A stretch of DNA of 17,595 nucleotides, taken from an uncultured Blautia sp. (GTDB lineage Bacteria; Bacillota; Clostridia; Lachnospirales; Lachnospiraceae). Below, piece by piece: positions 1-7,855 of the stretch (position 1 is its first letter; each line of letters opens with the position of its first letter). A program made the position numbers and the translations under genes. The stretch spans positions 1 through 17,595 of the forward strand of contig CAMOXX010000028.1 of the NCBI GenBank assembly GCA_946629475.1, in the 5' to 3' direction. The notes under the pieces were generated by a model. That model made no database searches. It had not been told where the DNA came from and saw only the letters and a list, made by a program, of their open reading frames with translations.

Positions 1-94
1 GCCATATATTCCTCGGTGTTTTTCCGGGAAGAAGATAATAAATACACAACACAACCGGGAAAAACAGAAGGAATGCAGCAGAGTTAAATAACAT
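1..94 (-). CDS. N-terminus of MBOAT-like membrane O-acyltransferase (cut by window edge)
   Basis: An ATG at 94-92 opens a reading frame that runs off the left edge after 31 codons without a stop. The peptide starts MLFNSAAFLLFFPVVLCIYY and continues with LLPGKTPRNIW. A short polar start, one hydrophobic span, a Pro-Gly-Lys turn and an R-N-x-W segment form the typical opening of MBOAT proteins of the AlgI/DltB type, polytopic membrane enzymes that transfer acyl groups to cell-surface polymers. A weak ribosome site (GGTGGT) lies 6 bases before the ATG, and a good leftward promoter lies upstream at 141-169. Only the first membrane segment is visible, so the catalytic His cannot be checked and the substrate cannot be guessed. 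The family call rests on pattern memory of the N-terminus. Confidence 0.6.
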   Translation of the reverse strand, partial: MLFNSAAFLLFFPVVLCIYYLLPGKTPRNIW

Positions 95-140
95 AGTATT
101 ACCACCAGATCGTATTTTTTGTCATTCGGATTTCATCATT

Positions 141-169
141 ATTATATCTTACAAAACATAATATCGCAA
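141..169 (-). promoter_or_regulatory. Leftward sigma-A promoter for the MBOAT-like gene
   Basis: On the minus strand TTGCGA (169-164) is followed after 17 bases by a perfect TATAAT (146-141). Transcription would start near 134, about 40 bases before the ATG at 94. The -35 matches the consensus in 4 of 6 positions. Confidence 0.6.
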
Positions 170-239
170 CCTTCAGTTAAGAAACTGTTAAAATCAGCTT
201 AAAAGAAGAAACAGCCAAGCAACATCCCGAAAAAAAGCA

Positions 240-268
240 TTGACCTTTTGCCTTGTTTTTTATATAAT
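240..268 (+). promoter_or_regulatory. Sigma-A promoter of tRNA-Ser
   Basis: TTGACC (240-245), a 17-base spacer, then TATAAT (263-268). This near-consensus promoter places the start site near 275, about 19 bases before the mature tRNA 5' end. Between this promoter and the divergent one at 141-169 there are about 70 bases in which I see nothing else. Confidence 0.8.
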
Positions 269-293
269 AGGATAGTCGTCAAAATGACGGTAC

Positions 294-381
294 GGAGATG
301 TACCCAAGTGGCTGAAGGGTCCGCACTCGAAATGCGGTAGGTCGGGTAACCGGCGCGAGAGTTCAAATCTCTCCATCTCCG
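294..381 (+). tRNA. tRNA-Ser (anticodon CGA)
   Basis: An 88-base class II tRNA that reads UCG codons. The acceptor stem GGAGATG (294-300) pairs with CATCTCC (374-380), followed by discriminator G381. The anticodon stem CCGCA/TGCGG (321-325, 333-337) encloses the loop CTCGAAA with anticodon CGA at 328-330. A long variable arm, GTCGG-GTAA-CCGGC (341-354), marks it as a serine rather than a short-arm tRNA. The T arm is GAGAG-TTCAAAT-CTCTC (357-373). The CCA end is not encoded (CTG follows), so it must be added after transcription. It stands alone, with its own promoter and terminator. Confidence 0.97.
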
Positions 382-384
382 CTG

Positions 385-426
385 AAAAAGGCAGTGAAAA
401 AGCAATCATCTTTTTCACTGCCTTTT
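385..426. terminator. Bidirectional intrinsic terminator between tRNA-Ser and radA
   Basis: A 16-base-pair perfect stem, 386-401 with 411-426, has a 9-base loop (402-410). The core is GGCAGTG/CACTGCC, flanked by A-runs on the left and T-runs on the right. Read rightward it ends in TTTTATTTTG behind the tRNA. Read leftward it ends in TTTTT behind radA, whose stop lies 7 bases away. Confidence 0.85.
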
Positions 427-432
427 ATTTTG

Positions 433-1806
433 TTATCTCTTTGAAAAAAAATTTACCGCCTCACGGATCTGTGATACATAGACAAGCCTGATTCCCTCCG
501 TGTTCCGGATGGAATTCCGGCAGACCTCCGGCAGCATCACGGAGGAAAAGCCAAGCTTCCGGGCTTCCTGCACTCTCTGCTCTGCCTGGCTGACCGCGCG
601 GATCTCACCGGACAGCCCTACCTCGCCGAATACCAGGCATTCATCCGGAACCACAAAGTCCCGGCAGCTGGAAGCGATCGCCATGCAGATTGCCAGGTCG
701 ATCGCCGGCTCGGTCATTTTCATCCCTCCGGCAATATTTACATAGGCATCCATACTCCCCAGGCTTAAGCCTGCTTTTCGTTCCAGCACAGCCATCAGCA
801 GGTTGACACGGTTGAAATCGGTCCCGACGGTTGTGCGGCGCGGGATTCCGAAATTTGTCTGGCACACCAGTGCCTGAATTTCCACAAGGATCGGCCGTGT
901 GCCGTTCACAGAGCAGGTCACTACAGACCCCGAAGAGTTCTGCGGCTTTCCGGTAAGCAGATACTCCGAAGGATTCTTCACTTCCTTCAGCCCCTCGTTT
1001 TCCATTTCAAACACGCCGATCTCATTGGTTGAACCAAAGCGGTTTTTTACAGCCCGCAGAATGCGGTACGATGCATGGCGGTCACCCTCAAAGTAAAGGA
1101 CAGTGTCCACCATATGCTCCAGCACACGGGGTCCGGCAACGTTTCCTTCCTTCGTCACATGCCCCACGATAAAAATCATCACACCGAGCCCCTTTGCAAG
1201 CTGCATCAGCACATTGGTGGACTCTCTTACCTGGGATACGCTTCCGGGCGCACTTCCTACATCCTCATCATACATGGTCTGGATCGAATCGATCACAGCA
1301 ATATCCGGTTTTCTCTTTTCGATTACACTGCGGATCGTCCCGAGGTTTGTCTCGCAGAGCAGTTCCATCTTTTCGGTAAAGGAACCGATCCGGTCCGCCC
1401 TCATGCGGATCTGCCGCAAAGATTCCTCCCCTGAGATATACAGTACCGAATTTCCCTGAGACGACAGGTTCCGGCAGGCCTGCAGAAGAAGTGTGGATTT
1501 TCCGATTCCAGGATCACCGCCGACCAGCACCATAGAGCCGGCAACAATCCCGCCCCCGAGAACCCTGTCAAGCTCTCCGATGCCGCTTGTCCGCCGCTCT
1601 TCGCGGGCAAGCGATACATCACGCAGAATCACAGGCTCCTCTGTCTGCCTGCGGAGGGATGAATCCGTATTCCTTCCGCTCTTCGTTGAGGTCACAACCT
1701 CCTCCACAAAGGTGTTCCAGCTGCGGCACCCCGGGCACTGTCCCATCCATTTTGGAGACTCGTAGCCACACTCCCTGCAGAAGAAAACGCTTTTTTTACT
1801 TTTCAT
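433..1806 (-). CDS. radA: DNA repair/recombination ATPase RadA (Sms)
   Basis: RadA is a RecA-like, DnaB-related ATPase that drives branch migration and processes recombination intermediates. At 457 residues it has the usual length. An N-terminal C4 zinc finger (Cys10, 13, 24, 27) leads into Walker A GGDPGIGKST (96-105), Walker B around 169-174 (IAVIDS) and the RadA signature KNRFG (254-258). The C-terminal third is the inactive Lon-protease-like domain (IAGGMKMTEPAIDLAI). I chose the ATG at 1806 because the protein then begins MKSKKSVFFCRECG as in the family. An upstream in-frame ATG at 1860 would add 18 unrelated residues overlapping the previous gene. Only one base separates the previous stop from this ATG and the ribosome site is weak, so translational coupling is likely. 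It is the last gene before the terminator at 385-426. Confidence 0.97.
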   Translation of the reverse strand: MKSKKSVFFCRECGYESPKWMGQCPGCRSWNTFVEEVVTSTKSGRNTDSSLRRQTEEPVILRDVSLAREERRTSGIGELDRVLGGGIVAGSMVLVGGDPGIGKSTLLLQACRNLSSQGNSVLYISGEESLRQIRMRADRIGSFTEKMELLCETNLGTIRSVIEKRKPDIAVIDSIQTMYDEDVGSAPGSVSQVRESTNVLMQLAKGLGVMIFIVGHVTKEGNVAGPRVLEHMVDTVLYFEGDRHASYRILRAVKNRFGSTNEIGVFEMENEGLKEVKNPSEYLLTGKPQNSSGSVVTCSVNGTRPILVEIQALVCQTNFGIPRRTTVGTDFNRVNLLMAVLERKAGLSLGSMDAYVNIAGGMKMTEPAIDLAICMAIASSCRDFVVPDECLVFGEVGLSGEIRAVSQAEQRVQEARKLGFSSVMLPEVCRNSIRNTEGIRLVYVSQIREAVNFFSKR

Positions 1807-1807
1807 A

Positions 1808-2221
1808 TCAGACCCGGACGATCCTGACCGAAACAGATCCCGCACCGGACAGCTCGGCACTGAAGGAAAGCTTGCCGCCCAGGTTCGTCTTCATCACACC
1901 GGTTCCGGCATCATCGATAAAAACCTCGTATTCTGTATCCGCTTCCAGCTCTACCGTAATCTGGGCATCCTCCGGGCCTTCCACCGTAAAGCTCATCTCA
2001 TCTCCGGTGATCCGGAGGCCGGTCACGGCCGTACCGGGAACGGATTCATAGACAAACATCTCATTCTTTTCAAGTTTAGTAATCTCGCGGAACGTTTTTA
2101 CCTTATACAGATCTCCCTGGAACGGAAAATCCGACAGTTTTGCCTTTGCAGTGAGCTCATAATCTCCAAAGCTCAGCGTTCCGTTTTCTTCTGCGCGGAG
2201 CAGTTCCTTGATGGCTGCCAT
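1808..2221 (-). CDS. Conserved small protein of unknown function between clpC and radA
   Basis: 137 residues, starting MAAIKELLRAEENGTLSFGD. It has no signal peptide, membrane segment, cysteine pair or catalytic motif that I can recognise. The composition is acidic, with alternating hydrophobic and charged residues (for example ITVELEADTEYEVFIDDAG and GGKLSFSAELSG), which suggests a beta-rich fold with two similar sandwich-like halves. AGGAGG lies 8 bases before the ATG, inside the 3' end of clpC, and the stop is one base from radA. I recall similar proteins in Lachnospiraceae at this position, sometimes carrying an automatic 'endosialidase' label. Nothing in this sequence supports an enzyme. 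Its placement suggests only a link in expression with ClpC and RadA. Confidence 0.85.
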   Translation of the reverse strand: MAAIKELLRAEENGTLSFGDYELTAKAKLSDFPFQGDLYKVKTFREITKLEKNEMFVYESVPGTAVTGLRITGDEMSFTVEGPEDAQITVELEADTEYEVFIDDAGTGVMKTNLGGKLSFSAELSGAGSVSVRIVRV

Positions 2222-2222
2222 A

Positions 2223-4664
2223 TTATTTTCCTCCTGTCTCCCAGATTAGTTTTCCTTCTTTGTTTCGTACTGTAACCGTATCTCCCCGGTGAACCCTGCC
2301 CTCCAGAATTTCATTTGCCAGGGGATCCTCCAGTTTCGTCTGGATGGCTCTTTTAAGCGGTCTTGCTCCATATTTGCTGTCAAATCCGGCCTCACATAAA
2401 ACGTCACGCGCCTTTGGAGTGACGGAAAGCTCAATCTCCAGCTGTTCCCTGCACCGCCTGGCAAGGTCCTCCAGCAGAATCCCGACAATCTTCCGGATAT
2501 CCTCTTTTTTAAGCATATGAAAGACCATGATCTCATCAATCCGGTTCAGGAATTCCGGTTTAAAAATCCGCCGCACTTCTTCCATAACACCGGATTTCAT
2601 ACGTTCGTAATCCCTGTCCTCCTGGTTTCCCGAAACAAACCCCAGCCTCTTTGGCTCGATGATCGCCTGGGCTCCTGCGTTGGAGGTCATAATGATGATC
2701 GTCTGCTTAAAGTCAACCCTGCGTCCGTGCGCATCTGTGATATGGCCGTCGTCGAGCACCTGAAGCAGGATATTGAACACATCCGGATGCGCTTTTTCGA
2801 TCTCATCGAACAGGATCACACTGTAGGGATTGCGGCGGACCTTTTCGCTGAGCTGGCCTCCTTCGTCATATCCCACATATCCCGGAGGAGAACCGATCAG
2901 CTTTGACACGCTGTGTTTTTCCATATATTCCGACATATCGACCCGGATCATCGACTGTTCGCTCCCGAAAACCGCCTCTGCAAGGGCTTTTGAAAGCTCC
3001 GTCTTTCCGACGCCGGTCGGCCCGAGAAACAGGAAGGAGCCGATCGGTCTTCCCGGATCTTTCAGTCCGACTCTTCCCCGTTTTACAGCCTGAGCTACCG
3101 CCCGGACCGCCTCATCCTGCCCGATCACCCGCTTGTGCAGCTCCTTTTCAAGCCTGGACAGCCTCCGTGTTTCGCTTTCTGTCAGCCGCTGCACAGGAAT
3201 CCTGGTCCACTCGGAAATGATCGCGGCGACATCGCTCTCCTTTACCTCGAGCGGCTTCTTCCTGCCTTCCTTCCCTGCCAGGGCATCCAGGGCCTGCTGA
3301 AGCTCAGCCTGCTGCTTCTGCGCTTCGCGGGCAGCAGAGAGATCAGCATTCCGGACAGCTTCTTCCTTGCGGGTTTTCAGTTCCTTCAGCTGCTCTTCCA
3401 GGCTTCCCGCCTCTGTTCCGGAGGCGGCCCCGGACAGCCGAACCTTGGATGATGCCTCATCAATGACATCGATCGCTTTGTCCGGCAGGAAACGGTCGCT
3501 GATGTATCTTTCACTCATGGTGACCGCCGCCCGGACCGCTTCGTCAGTGATCCTGACCTTATGATGCGCTTCATAATACGGCCTCAGCCCCATCAGGATC
3601 GCTTCCGCCTCTTTTGTACCCGGTTCTTCGACATTCACAGGCTGGAATCTTCGCTCCAGAGCAGCGTCCTTCTCGATATATTTGCGGTACTCCTCCAGGG
3701 TGGTTGCCCCGATCACCTGAATCTCCCCTCTCGACAGGGAAGGCTTCAGGATATTGGAGGCATCCAGGGCACCCTCTGCGCCGCCGGCACCGATGATTGT
3801 ATGCAGCTCGTCGATGAACAGCAGGATTCTGCTGTTTTCCCGGACTTCATCAACCACGTTGCGGATCCGCTCCTCGAATTCGCCCCGGTATTTGCTGCCT
3901 GCGACCATTCCCGCCAGATCCAGAACAACCACGCGCATATCCTTTACGCTGTCCGGAACATCTCCCGACACGATACGCTGGGCAAGCCCCTCCGCGATTG
4001 CTGTTTTTCCTACTCCGGGCTCGCCGACCAGGCAGGGATTGTTTTTTGTTCTTCTGCTCAGGATCTGGAGAATCCGGTTTGTCTCCTTTTCCCGGCCGAT
4101 CACCGGATCCAGCTTTCCCTCTGCTGCCAGCGCTGTCAGATCGCGGCTGTACTGGTCCAGGTTGGGTGTCGCGCCGTCCTGCCTGCCTCTCCGGTAGGAC
4201 TGGAAGGCTTCATTGATTGCGTCACTGTCATAACCCATCGCGGAAAGAACCGCCACATGGAGCTTCTGAATATTGATGCCCATCGTATGCAGCAGCCTTG
4301 TTCCTACGCAGTTTGGCCGTTTCAGCATTGCCAGCAGGATATGCTCCGTGCCGGTTTTTTCATGCCCCATCCCGCGGCATTCTTCCTCTGCATCAGCAAT
4401 CAGGTTTTCAGCCCGCGGGCTGAGTTCGGGGTCCTCAGGGACTGATGCAACGTCAGACGGCGCAATCAGTTTCCGGATCAGCTCAACAAGCTGTTCCGGA
4501 TCCGCCCCCATCTGACGCATCACTTTCCCCGCTGTGCCGTCCTGCTCAAGAAGAAGCCCCAGCAGAATATGTTCTGTACCGATATAACTGTGTTTACACT
4601 CTGCGGCCTTGGTACGTGCTATGTCAAGCGCGTTCCCGGCCTGCTGTGTGAGTTCCTTATGCAT
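2223..4664 (-). CDS. clpC: Clp protease ATP-binding subunit ClpC
   Basis: A AAA+ unfoldase that feeds substrates to ClpP; 813 residues, usual for ClpC. Two Clp-N repeats span about 1-145. The first ATPase has Walker A GEPGVGKT (214-221) and Walker B LLFIDE (281-286). A UVR-like coiled middle domain (about 422-468), the docking site for MecA/McsB-type adaptors in Bacillus, distinguishes it from ClpA. The second ATPase has GPTGVGKT (548-555) and VILFDE (616-621). The LGF tripeptide near 674-676 fits the ClpP-binding loop. The ATG at 4664 follows AGGAGG by 4 bases and gives MHKELTQQAGNAL; an in-frame ATG at 4691 would add 9 unrelated residues. Upstream there is a GntR gene instead of ctsR-mcsA-mcsB, and no CtsR heptad repeat or CIRCE element is visible in the 81-base gap. 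Confidence 0.97.
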   Translation of the reverse strand: MHKELTQQAGNALDIARTKAAECKHSYIGTEHILLGLLLEQDGTAGKVMRQMGADPEQLVELIRKLIAPSDVASVPEDPELSPRAENLIADAEEECRGMGHEKTGTEHILLAMLKRPNCVGTRLLHTMGINIQKLHVAVLSAMGYDSDAINEAFQSYRRGRQDGATPNLDQYSRDLTALAAEGKLDPVIGREKETNRILQILSRRTKNNPCLVGEPGVGKTAIAEGLAQRIVSGDVPDSVKDMRVVVLDLAGMVAGSKYRGEFEERIRNVVDEVRENSRILLFIDELHTIIGAGGAEGALDASNILKPSLSRGEIQVIGATTLEEYRKYIEKDAALERRFQPVNVEEPGTKEAEAILMGLRPYYEAHHKVRITDEAVRAAVTMSERYISDRFLPDKAIDVIDEASSKVRLSGAASGTEAGSLEEQLKELKTRKEEAVRNADLSAAREAQKQQAELQQALDALAGKEGRKKPLEVKESDVAAIISEWTRIPVQRLTESETRRLSRLEKELHKRVIGQDEAVRAVAQAVKRGRVGLKDPGRPIGSFLFLGPTGVGKTELSKALAEAVFGSEQSMIRVDMSEYMEKHSVSKLIGSPPGYVGYDEGGQLSEKVRRNPYSVILFDEIEKAHPDVFNILLQVLDDGHITDAHGRRVDFKQTIIIMTSNAGAQAIIEPKRLGFVSGNQEDRDYERMKSGVMEEVRRIFKPEFLNRIDEIMVFHMLKKEDIRKIVGILLEDLARRCREQLEIELSVTPKARDVLCEAGFDSKYGARPLKRAIQTKLEDPLANEILEGRVHRGDTVTVRNKEGKLIWETGGK

Positions 4665-4745
4665 GTATCCTCCTGTATCATACGGAATCATCCGCTTTTT
4701 GCAGTTTTATGCCCGGCACCCGCTGCTCATCCGGAATGCTCTGCT

Positions 4746-5123
4746 CTACTCGTAGTCATCATAAATACTGTCGACCAGACTGTGAACATCCTCACGCGTC
4801 ACATTTTTGCAGAGTCCTCTGGCGATGCTCACCCGAAGCTCCTCCTGCAAACGTTCCAGGGCTTTCAGACGATCCATATCCACCGAAACGACAGCGCCTT
4901 TGCGCCGGTCCATCTGGATATATCCCTCCTGCCGGAGGAGGGCATACGCTTTGTTCACTGTATGCATATTGATCCCGATTGTACTGGCCAGCTGTCTTAC
5001 AGAAGGCAGCGGATCTCCTGTCCGGATTCTCTGCGAAGCAATCCCCATGATAATCTGGTTGGTGAGCTGCATATAGATGGCCTCATCACTGTTGAAATCC
5101 AATTCTATTATCTCTACCAGCAT
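4746..5123 (-). CDS. GntR-family transcriptional regulator, YtrA type
   Basis: 125 residues. The winged helix-turn-helix spans about 11-80, with the GntR signature LPSVRQLASTIGINMHTVNK near 39-58 followed by a YALLRQEGYI wing. Only about 45 residues of helical tail follow, too short for the effector-binding domains of FadR or HutC types, which fits the YtrA subfamily of dimeric repressors. AGGAGG overlaps the stop codon of the preceding sseB-like gene and sits 8 bases before the ATG. YtrA members usually control a neighbouring ABC transporter. None is present here; the neighbours are an SseB-like gene and clpC. Its target, possibly its own transcript, cannot be read from the sequence. Confidence 0.9.
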   Translation of the reverse strand: MLVEIIELDFNSDEAIYMQLTNQIIMGIASQRIRTGDPLPSVRQLASTIGINMHTVNKAYALLRQEGYIQMDRRKGAVVSVDMDRLKALERLQEELRVSIARGLCKNVTREDVHSLVDSIYDDYE

Positions 5124-5136
5124 AGGGCTGCCCTCC

Positions 5137-5928
5137 TCAGTTTTCAGGAGTTTTCATCTGTTTCGTTTTGACCTCGATCAGCTTTTCGAAGTTAGGTTTA
5201 TTGAACGTAATATTGTATCCGAGCGGATTCAGGACATATCCTTCCGCGTTTTTGATGGCTGTCGCAGCAATCTTCTCAAAAGGCACCTTCACCATGCCCA
5301 TTTTTTTTCCTCTTGCAAACTTTCCGAATTCCAGCACATCGCTGAACAGCGGCTGCATCGTCTTTCCGTCTTTTGTCCTGATACCGGCCATGTTCAGCTT
5401 TTTCGGATCATTCGGGTCGGGCATGACAGCCAGAAGGAATTCCGACCGCATCAGATTGGCCAGAACCTCTTCCTCCAGATCACGGAGTCCTTTTTTCTGC
5501 TCCATGGGAACAGGCCGCCGCATTTCCTGCATAAAATATATCCCTGACAGCTGAAGCGTCGGGTTGATCAGAGGCCTTTTTTCCGGAGGAAGCTTGCTGA
5601 TATCCTGCTGCTTTGCGATATCATCCAGCTCCACCTCCACAGAGCCTTTTCCATCCTGGTATACAACGGCATTCACACCGATTGCGTGAAGAAGGCCATA
5701 AAGCTGCGGATAATTCTTCCTCTCGTATTTCATTGCGATAATCGGATTCTTTTTTTCCGCTTCGCTCTTACCGAATTCTTTGACATCCTCCTCACGCCGG
5801 AAAATCCACACCTGATCATTGAAACTCTCCTCATCACAGGTTACATAGGGAAGATTTGTTGTTCTGGACCAGGCGACAAACAGGCTGTCGCTGCTTCTCA
5901 GATCTTTGATTGCTTCTTCATTTGTCAT
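5137..5928 (-). CDS. SseB-family protein
   Basis: 263 residues, soluble, with no signal peptide or membrane segment. The N-terminal half has the pattern of the SseB N-terminal domain: a short helix, a strand LFVAWS, then a strand-rich part with VWIFRREEDVKEF and IIAMKYERKNYPQLYGLLHAIGVNAVVY. The C-terminal half contains a second strand/helix unit (LAVMPDPNDPKKLNMAGIR and MQPLFSDVLEFGKF), so the protein may hold two SseB-like units. Function in Gram-positive bacteria is unknown; the Salmonella type III secretion name should not be read as function. AGGAAG lies 7 bases before the ATG. The purD stop is 17 bases upstream and gntR begins 13 bases after its stop, so it is probably co-transcribed. 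Confidence 0.8.
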   Translation of the reverse strand: MTNEEAIKDLRSSDSLFVAWSRTTNLPYVTCDEESFNDQVWIFRREEDVKEFGKSEAEKKNPIIAMKYERKNYPQLYGLLHAIGVNAVVYQDGKGSVEVELDDIAKQQDISKLPPEKRPLINPTLQLSGIYFMQEMRRPVPMEQKKGLRDLEEEVLANLMRSEFLLAVMPDPNDPKKLNMAGIRTKDGKTMQPLFSDVLEFGKFARGKKMGMVKVPFEKIAATAIKNAEGYVLNPLGYNITFNKPNFEKLIEVKTKQMKTPEN

Positions 5929-5945
5929 TTTATACTTCCTCGATT

Positions 5946-7223
5946 CTACTCTGCCTCGTCAATCGCCCTGCCGATATCATGGCGCATATATTTATTGGAA
6001 AAACTGATCCACTCCGCCGCACGGTAGGCATTTTCTCTTGCCTCCTTCAGCGTGCTTCCCTTGGCTGTGATTCCCACAACCCGGCCTCCGTTTGTGACAA
6101 TCTGGCCGTCCGAAAGCTTTGTTCCCGCATGGAAGCAGTAATAGCCTTCTTTTCCTTTGAAATTCTCAAATCCGTACATCGGAACATTCTTTTCGTAGCT
6201 TACCGGATAACCCTCGCTCGCTAGCACAACGCATACGGCGGCATTATCCTCAAATACCAGATCGATCTGATCCAGCGTTCCGTCGATGCATGCCTCGCAC
6301 ACATCCAGGATATCGGTTTTCATCCGGGGAAGCACGACCTGCGCTTCGGGATCTCCGAACCTCGCATTGTACTCCAGCACCTTCGGCCCGTCCTCTGTAA
6401 GCATTAGACCGAAAAAGATGATTCCCTGGAACGGCCTGCCCTCAGAAGCCATGGCATCAACCGTAGGCTGCATGATCGTCTCCCGGCAGATCCGGTCGAT
6501 CTCCTCCGTATAAAACGGGCTCGGTGAGAATGTGCCCATGCCCCCGGTATTCGGACCGCTGTCGCCGTCCCCGGCTCTCTTGTGATCCTGGGCGGAAGTC
6601 ATCGGACGTATCGTCTTTCCATCTACAAAGGTCAGGACCGAAACCTCCCGTCCCGTCATAAACTCTTCGATTACCATACGGTCGCCGGCGCTTCCGAACT
6701 TTTTGTCCTGCATGATCTGCCGGACCCCCTCTTCGGCCTCAGCAAAAGAATTGCAGATCAGAACTCCCTTTCCGAGAGCCAGGCCGTCGGCCTTCAGAAC
6801 AACGGGATACTTTGCGCAGGACTTCAGATATTCCAGCGCCTGATCCGGATCGTCGAAGGTTTCATACGCCGCCGTAGGTATATTGTATTTTTTCATCAGA
6901 TCCTTGGAGAATGCTTTGGAGCCTTCCAGAATGGCCGCGTTCTTCCGCGGTCCGAATGCCCGCAGTCCCCTTTTTTCAAACACATCCACAATTCCGCCCA
7001 CAAGCGGGTCATCCATGCCGATGATTGTGAGATCTATGTTCTTTTCCTCTGCGAAATCCGCTAATCTGTCGAATTCCATGGCTCCGATCGGCACACATTC
7101 GGCGAGCTCAGCAATTCCCGCATTTCCGGGAGCACAGTAGATTTTCTCAGCCCTTTTGCTCCTGCTGACGCTCCACGCGATCGCATGTTCCCTTCCGCCG
7201 CTGCCTACAATCAGTATATTCAT
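5946..7223 (-). CDS. purD: Phosphoribosylamine--glycine ligase (GAR synthetase)
   Basis: Catalyses phosphoribosylamine + glycine + ATP to GAR, the second step of purine synthesis. It is 425 residues long, the normal monofunctional length. The N-domain nucleotide loop GSGGREHA lies at 7-14. The ATP-grasp part has KADGLALGKG (144-153), EEFMTGREVS (186-195), GPNTGGMG and the metal-site segment EYNARFGDPEAQV (284-296). I chose the ATG at 7223, giving MNILIVGSGGREHA, because it is preceded by AGGAGAAGG and overlaps the purN stop as ATGA. A longer frame from 7313 adds 30 residues that only mirror purN in another frame. The 4-base overlap implies translational coupling with purN. Confidence 0.97.
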   Translation of the reverse strand: MNILIVGSGGREHAIAWSVSRSKRAEKIYCAPGNAGIAELAECVPIGAMEFDRLADFAEEKNIDLTIIGMDDPLVGGIVDVFEKRGLRAFGPRKNAAILEGSKAFSKDLMKKYNIPTAAYETFDDPDQALEYLKSCAKYPVVLKADGLALGKGVLICNSFAEAEEGVRQIMQDKKFGSAGDRMVIEEFMTGREVSVLTFVDGKTIRPMTSAQDHKRAGDGDSGPNTGGMGTFSPSPFYTEEIDRICRETIMQPTVDAMASEGRPFQGIIFFGLMLTEDGPKVLEYNARFGDPEAQVVLPRMKTDILDVCEACIDGTLDQIDLVFEDNAAVCVVLASEGYPVSYEKNVPMYGFENFKGKEGYYCFHAGTKLSDGQIVTNGGRVVGITAKGSTLKEARENAYRAAEWISFSNKYMRHDIGRAIDEAE

Positions 7224-7855
7224 GCATCCTTCTCCTTCGTCCAAACATGTCCGTCTGTCATCATGAGGCGTCCATTGGCGATCAGATTGACCGCCTCCGG
7301 AAGAATGATCCACTCCGCCTGCTCCATCACACGCCTCTGCAGAATTTCGGGCGTATCAAAAGGCTGCACCTCCACCGCTTTCTGAAGGATAATCGGCCCG
7401 GTGTCCGTTCCCTCATCCACAAAATGCACAGTCGCGCCGGTGATCTTTACCCCGCGCTCCAGAACCTTTTCATGAACCCGCAGCCCATAGTACCCCCTGC
7501 CGCAGAACGACGGAATCAGGGACGGGTGGATATTGATGATTTTCATCGGGAAAGCCTGCACCATCTCGGGCGGAATCGCCACAAGGCAGCCGGCCAGCAC
7601 GATCAGATCCAGGTTACGCGAAACGAGCGCCGAAAGAAGCGCCTCATGAAACTGTTCCCTGCAGGCATAGTCCTTCGGGGAAATGCAGAGCGCTTCAATT
7701 CCGTGTTTTTCTGCCCTCTTAAGCGCAAATGCCCCGGCATTGTTGCTCACCACAACCGCAATCTCCGCATTCGTGATTCTGCCTGACGAAACCGCGTCGA
7801 TCAGTGCCTGAAGGTTTGTTCCCCCTCCCGAAACCAGCACACCGATCCTCAGCAT
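7220..7855 (-). CDS. purN: Phosphoribosylglycinamide formyltransferase (folate-dependent)
   Basis: Transfers a formyl group from 10-formyl-tetrahydrofolate to GAR. It has 211 residues, the size of the short folate-dependent enzyme rather than ATP-dependent PurT. The phosphate-binding loop SGGGTNLQ lies at 9-16. The catalytic triad equivalents are Asn108 and His110 in NIHPSLIPSF and Asp151 in DEGTDTGP. The ATG at 7855 overlaps the end of purM by 7 bases and is preceded by AGGAGT at a 6-base spacing. The longer ATG at 7903 would add 16 basic residues read from the purM end and is rejected. The stop overlaps the purD start (ATGA). Confidence 0.97.
   Translation of the reverse strand: MLRIGVLVSGGGTNLQALIDAVSSGRITNAEIAVVVSNNAGAFALKRAEKHGIEALCISPKDYACREQFHEALLSALVSRNLDLIVLAGCLVAIPPEMVQAFPMKIINIHPSLIPSFCGRGYYGLRVHEKVLERGVKITGATVHFVDEGTDTGPIILQKAVEVQPFDTPEILQRRVMEQAEWIILPEAVNLIANGRLMMTDGHVWTKEKDA

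Noticed and set aside
199..405. Leftward 68-codon open frame across the tRNA region
   Set aside because: It overlaps the tRNA-Ser and its promoter completely, so it is a shadow of an RNA gene.
3561..4445. 294-codon rightward open frame over clpC
   Set aside because: Antisense shadow of the clpC N-terminal and first ATPase region. No domain is recognisable, and clpC itself is unmistakable.
4665..4745. Possible clpC promoter (TATGAT near 4680)
   Set aside because: The match lies so close to the ribosome site that transcription would start within it, and no -35 is present.
4569..5171. 200-codon rightward open frame across the clpC start, gntR and sseB end
   Set aside because: Crosses three well-supported leftward genes and has no coding signature of its own.
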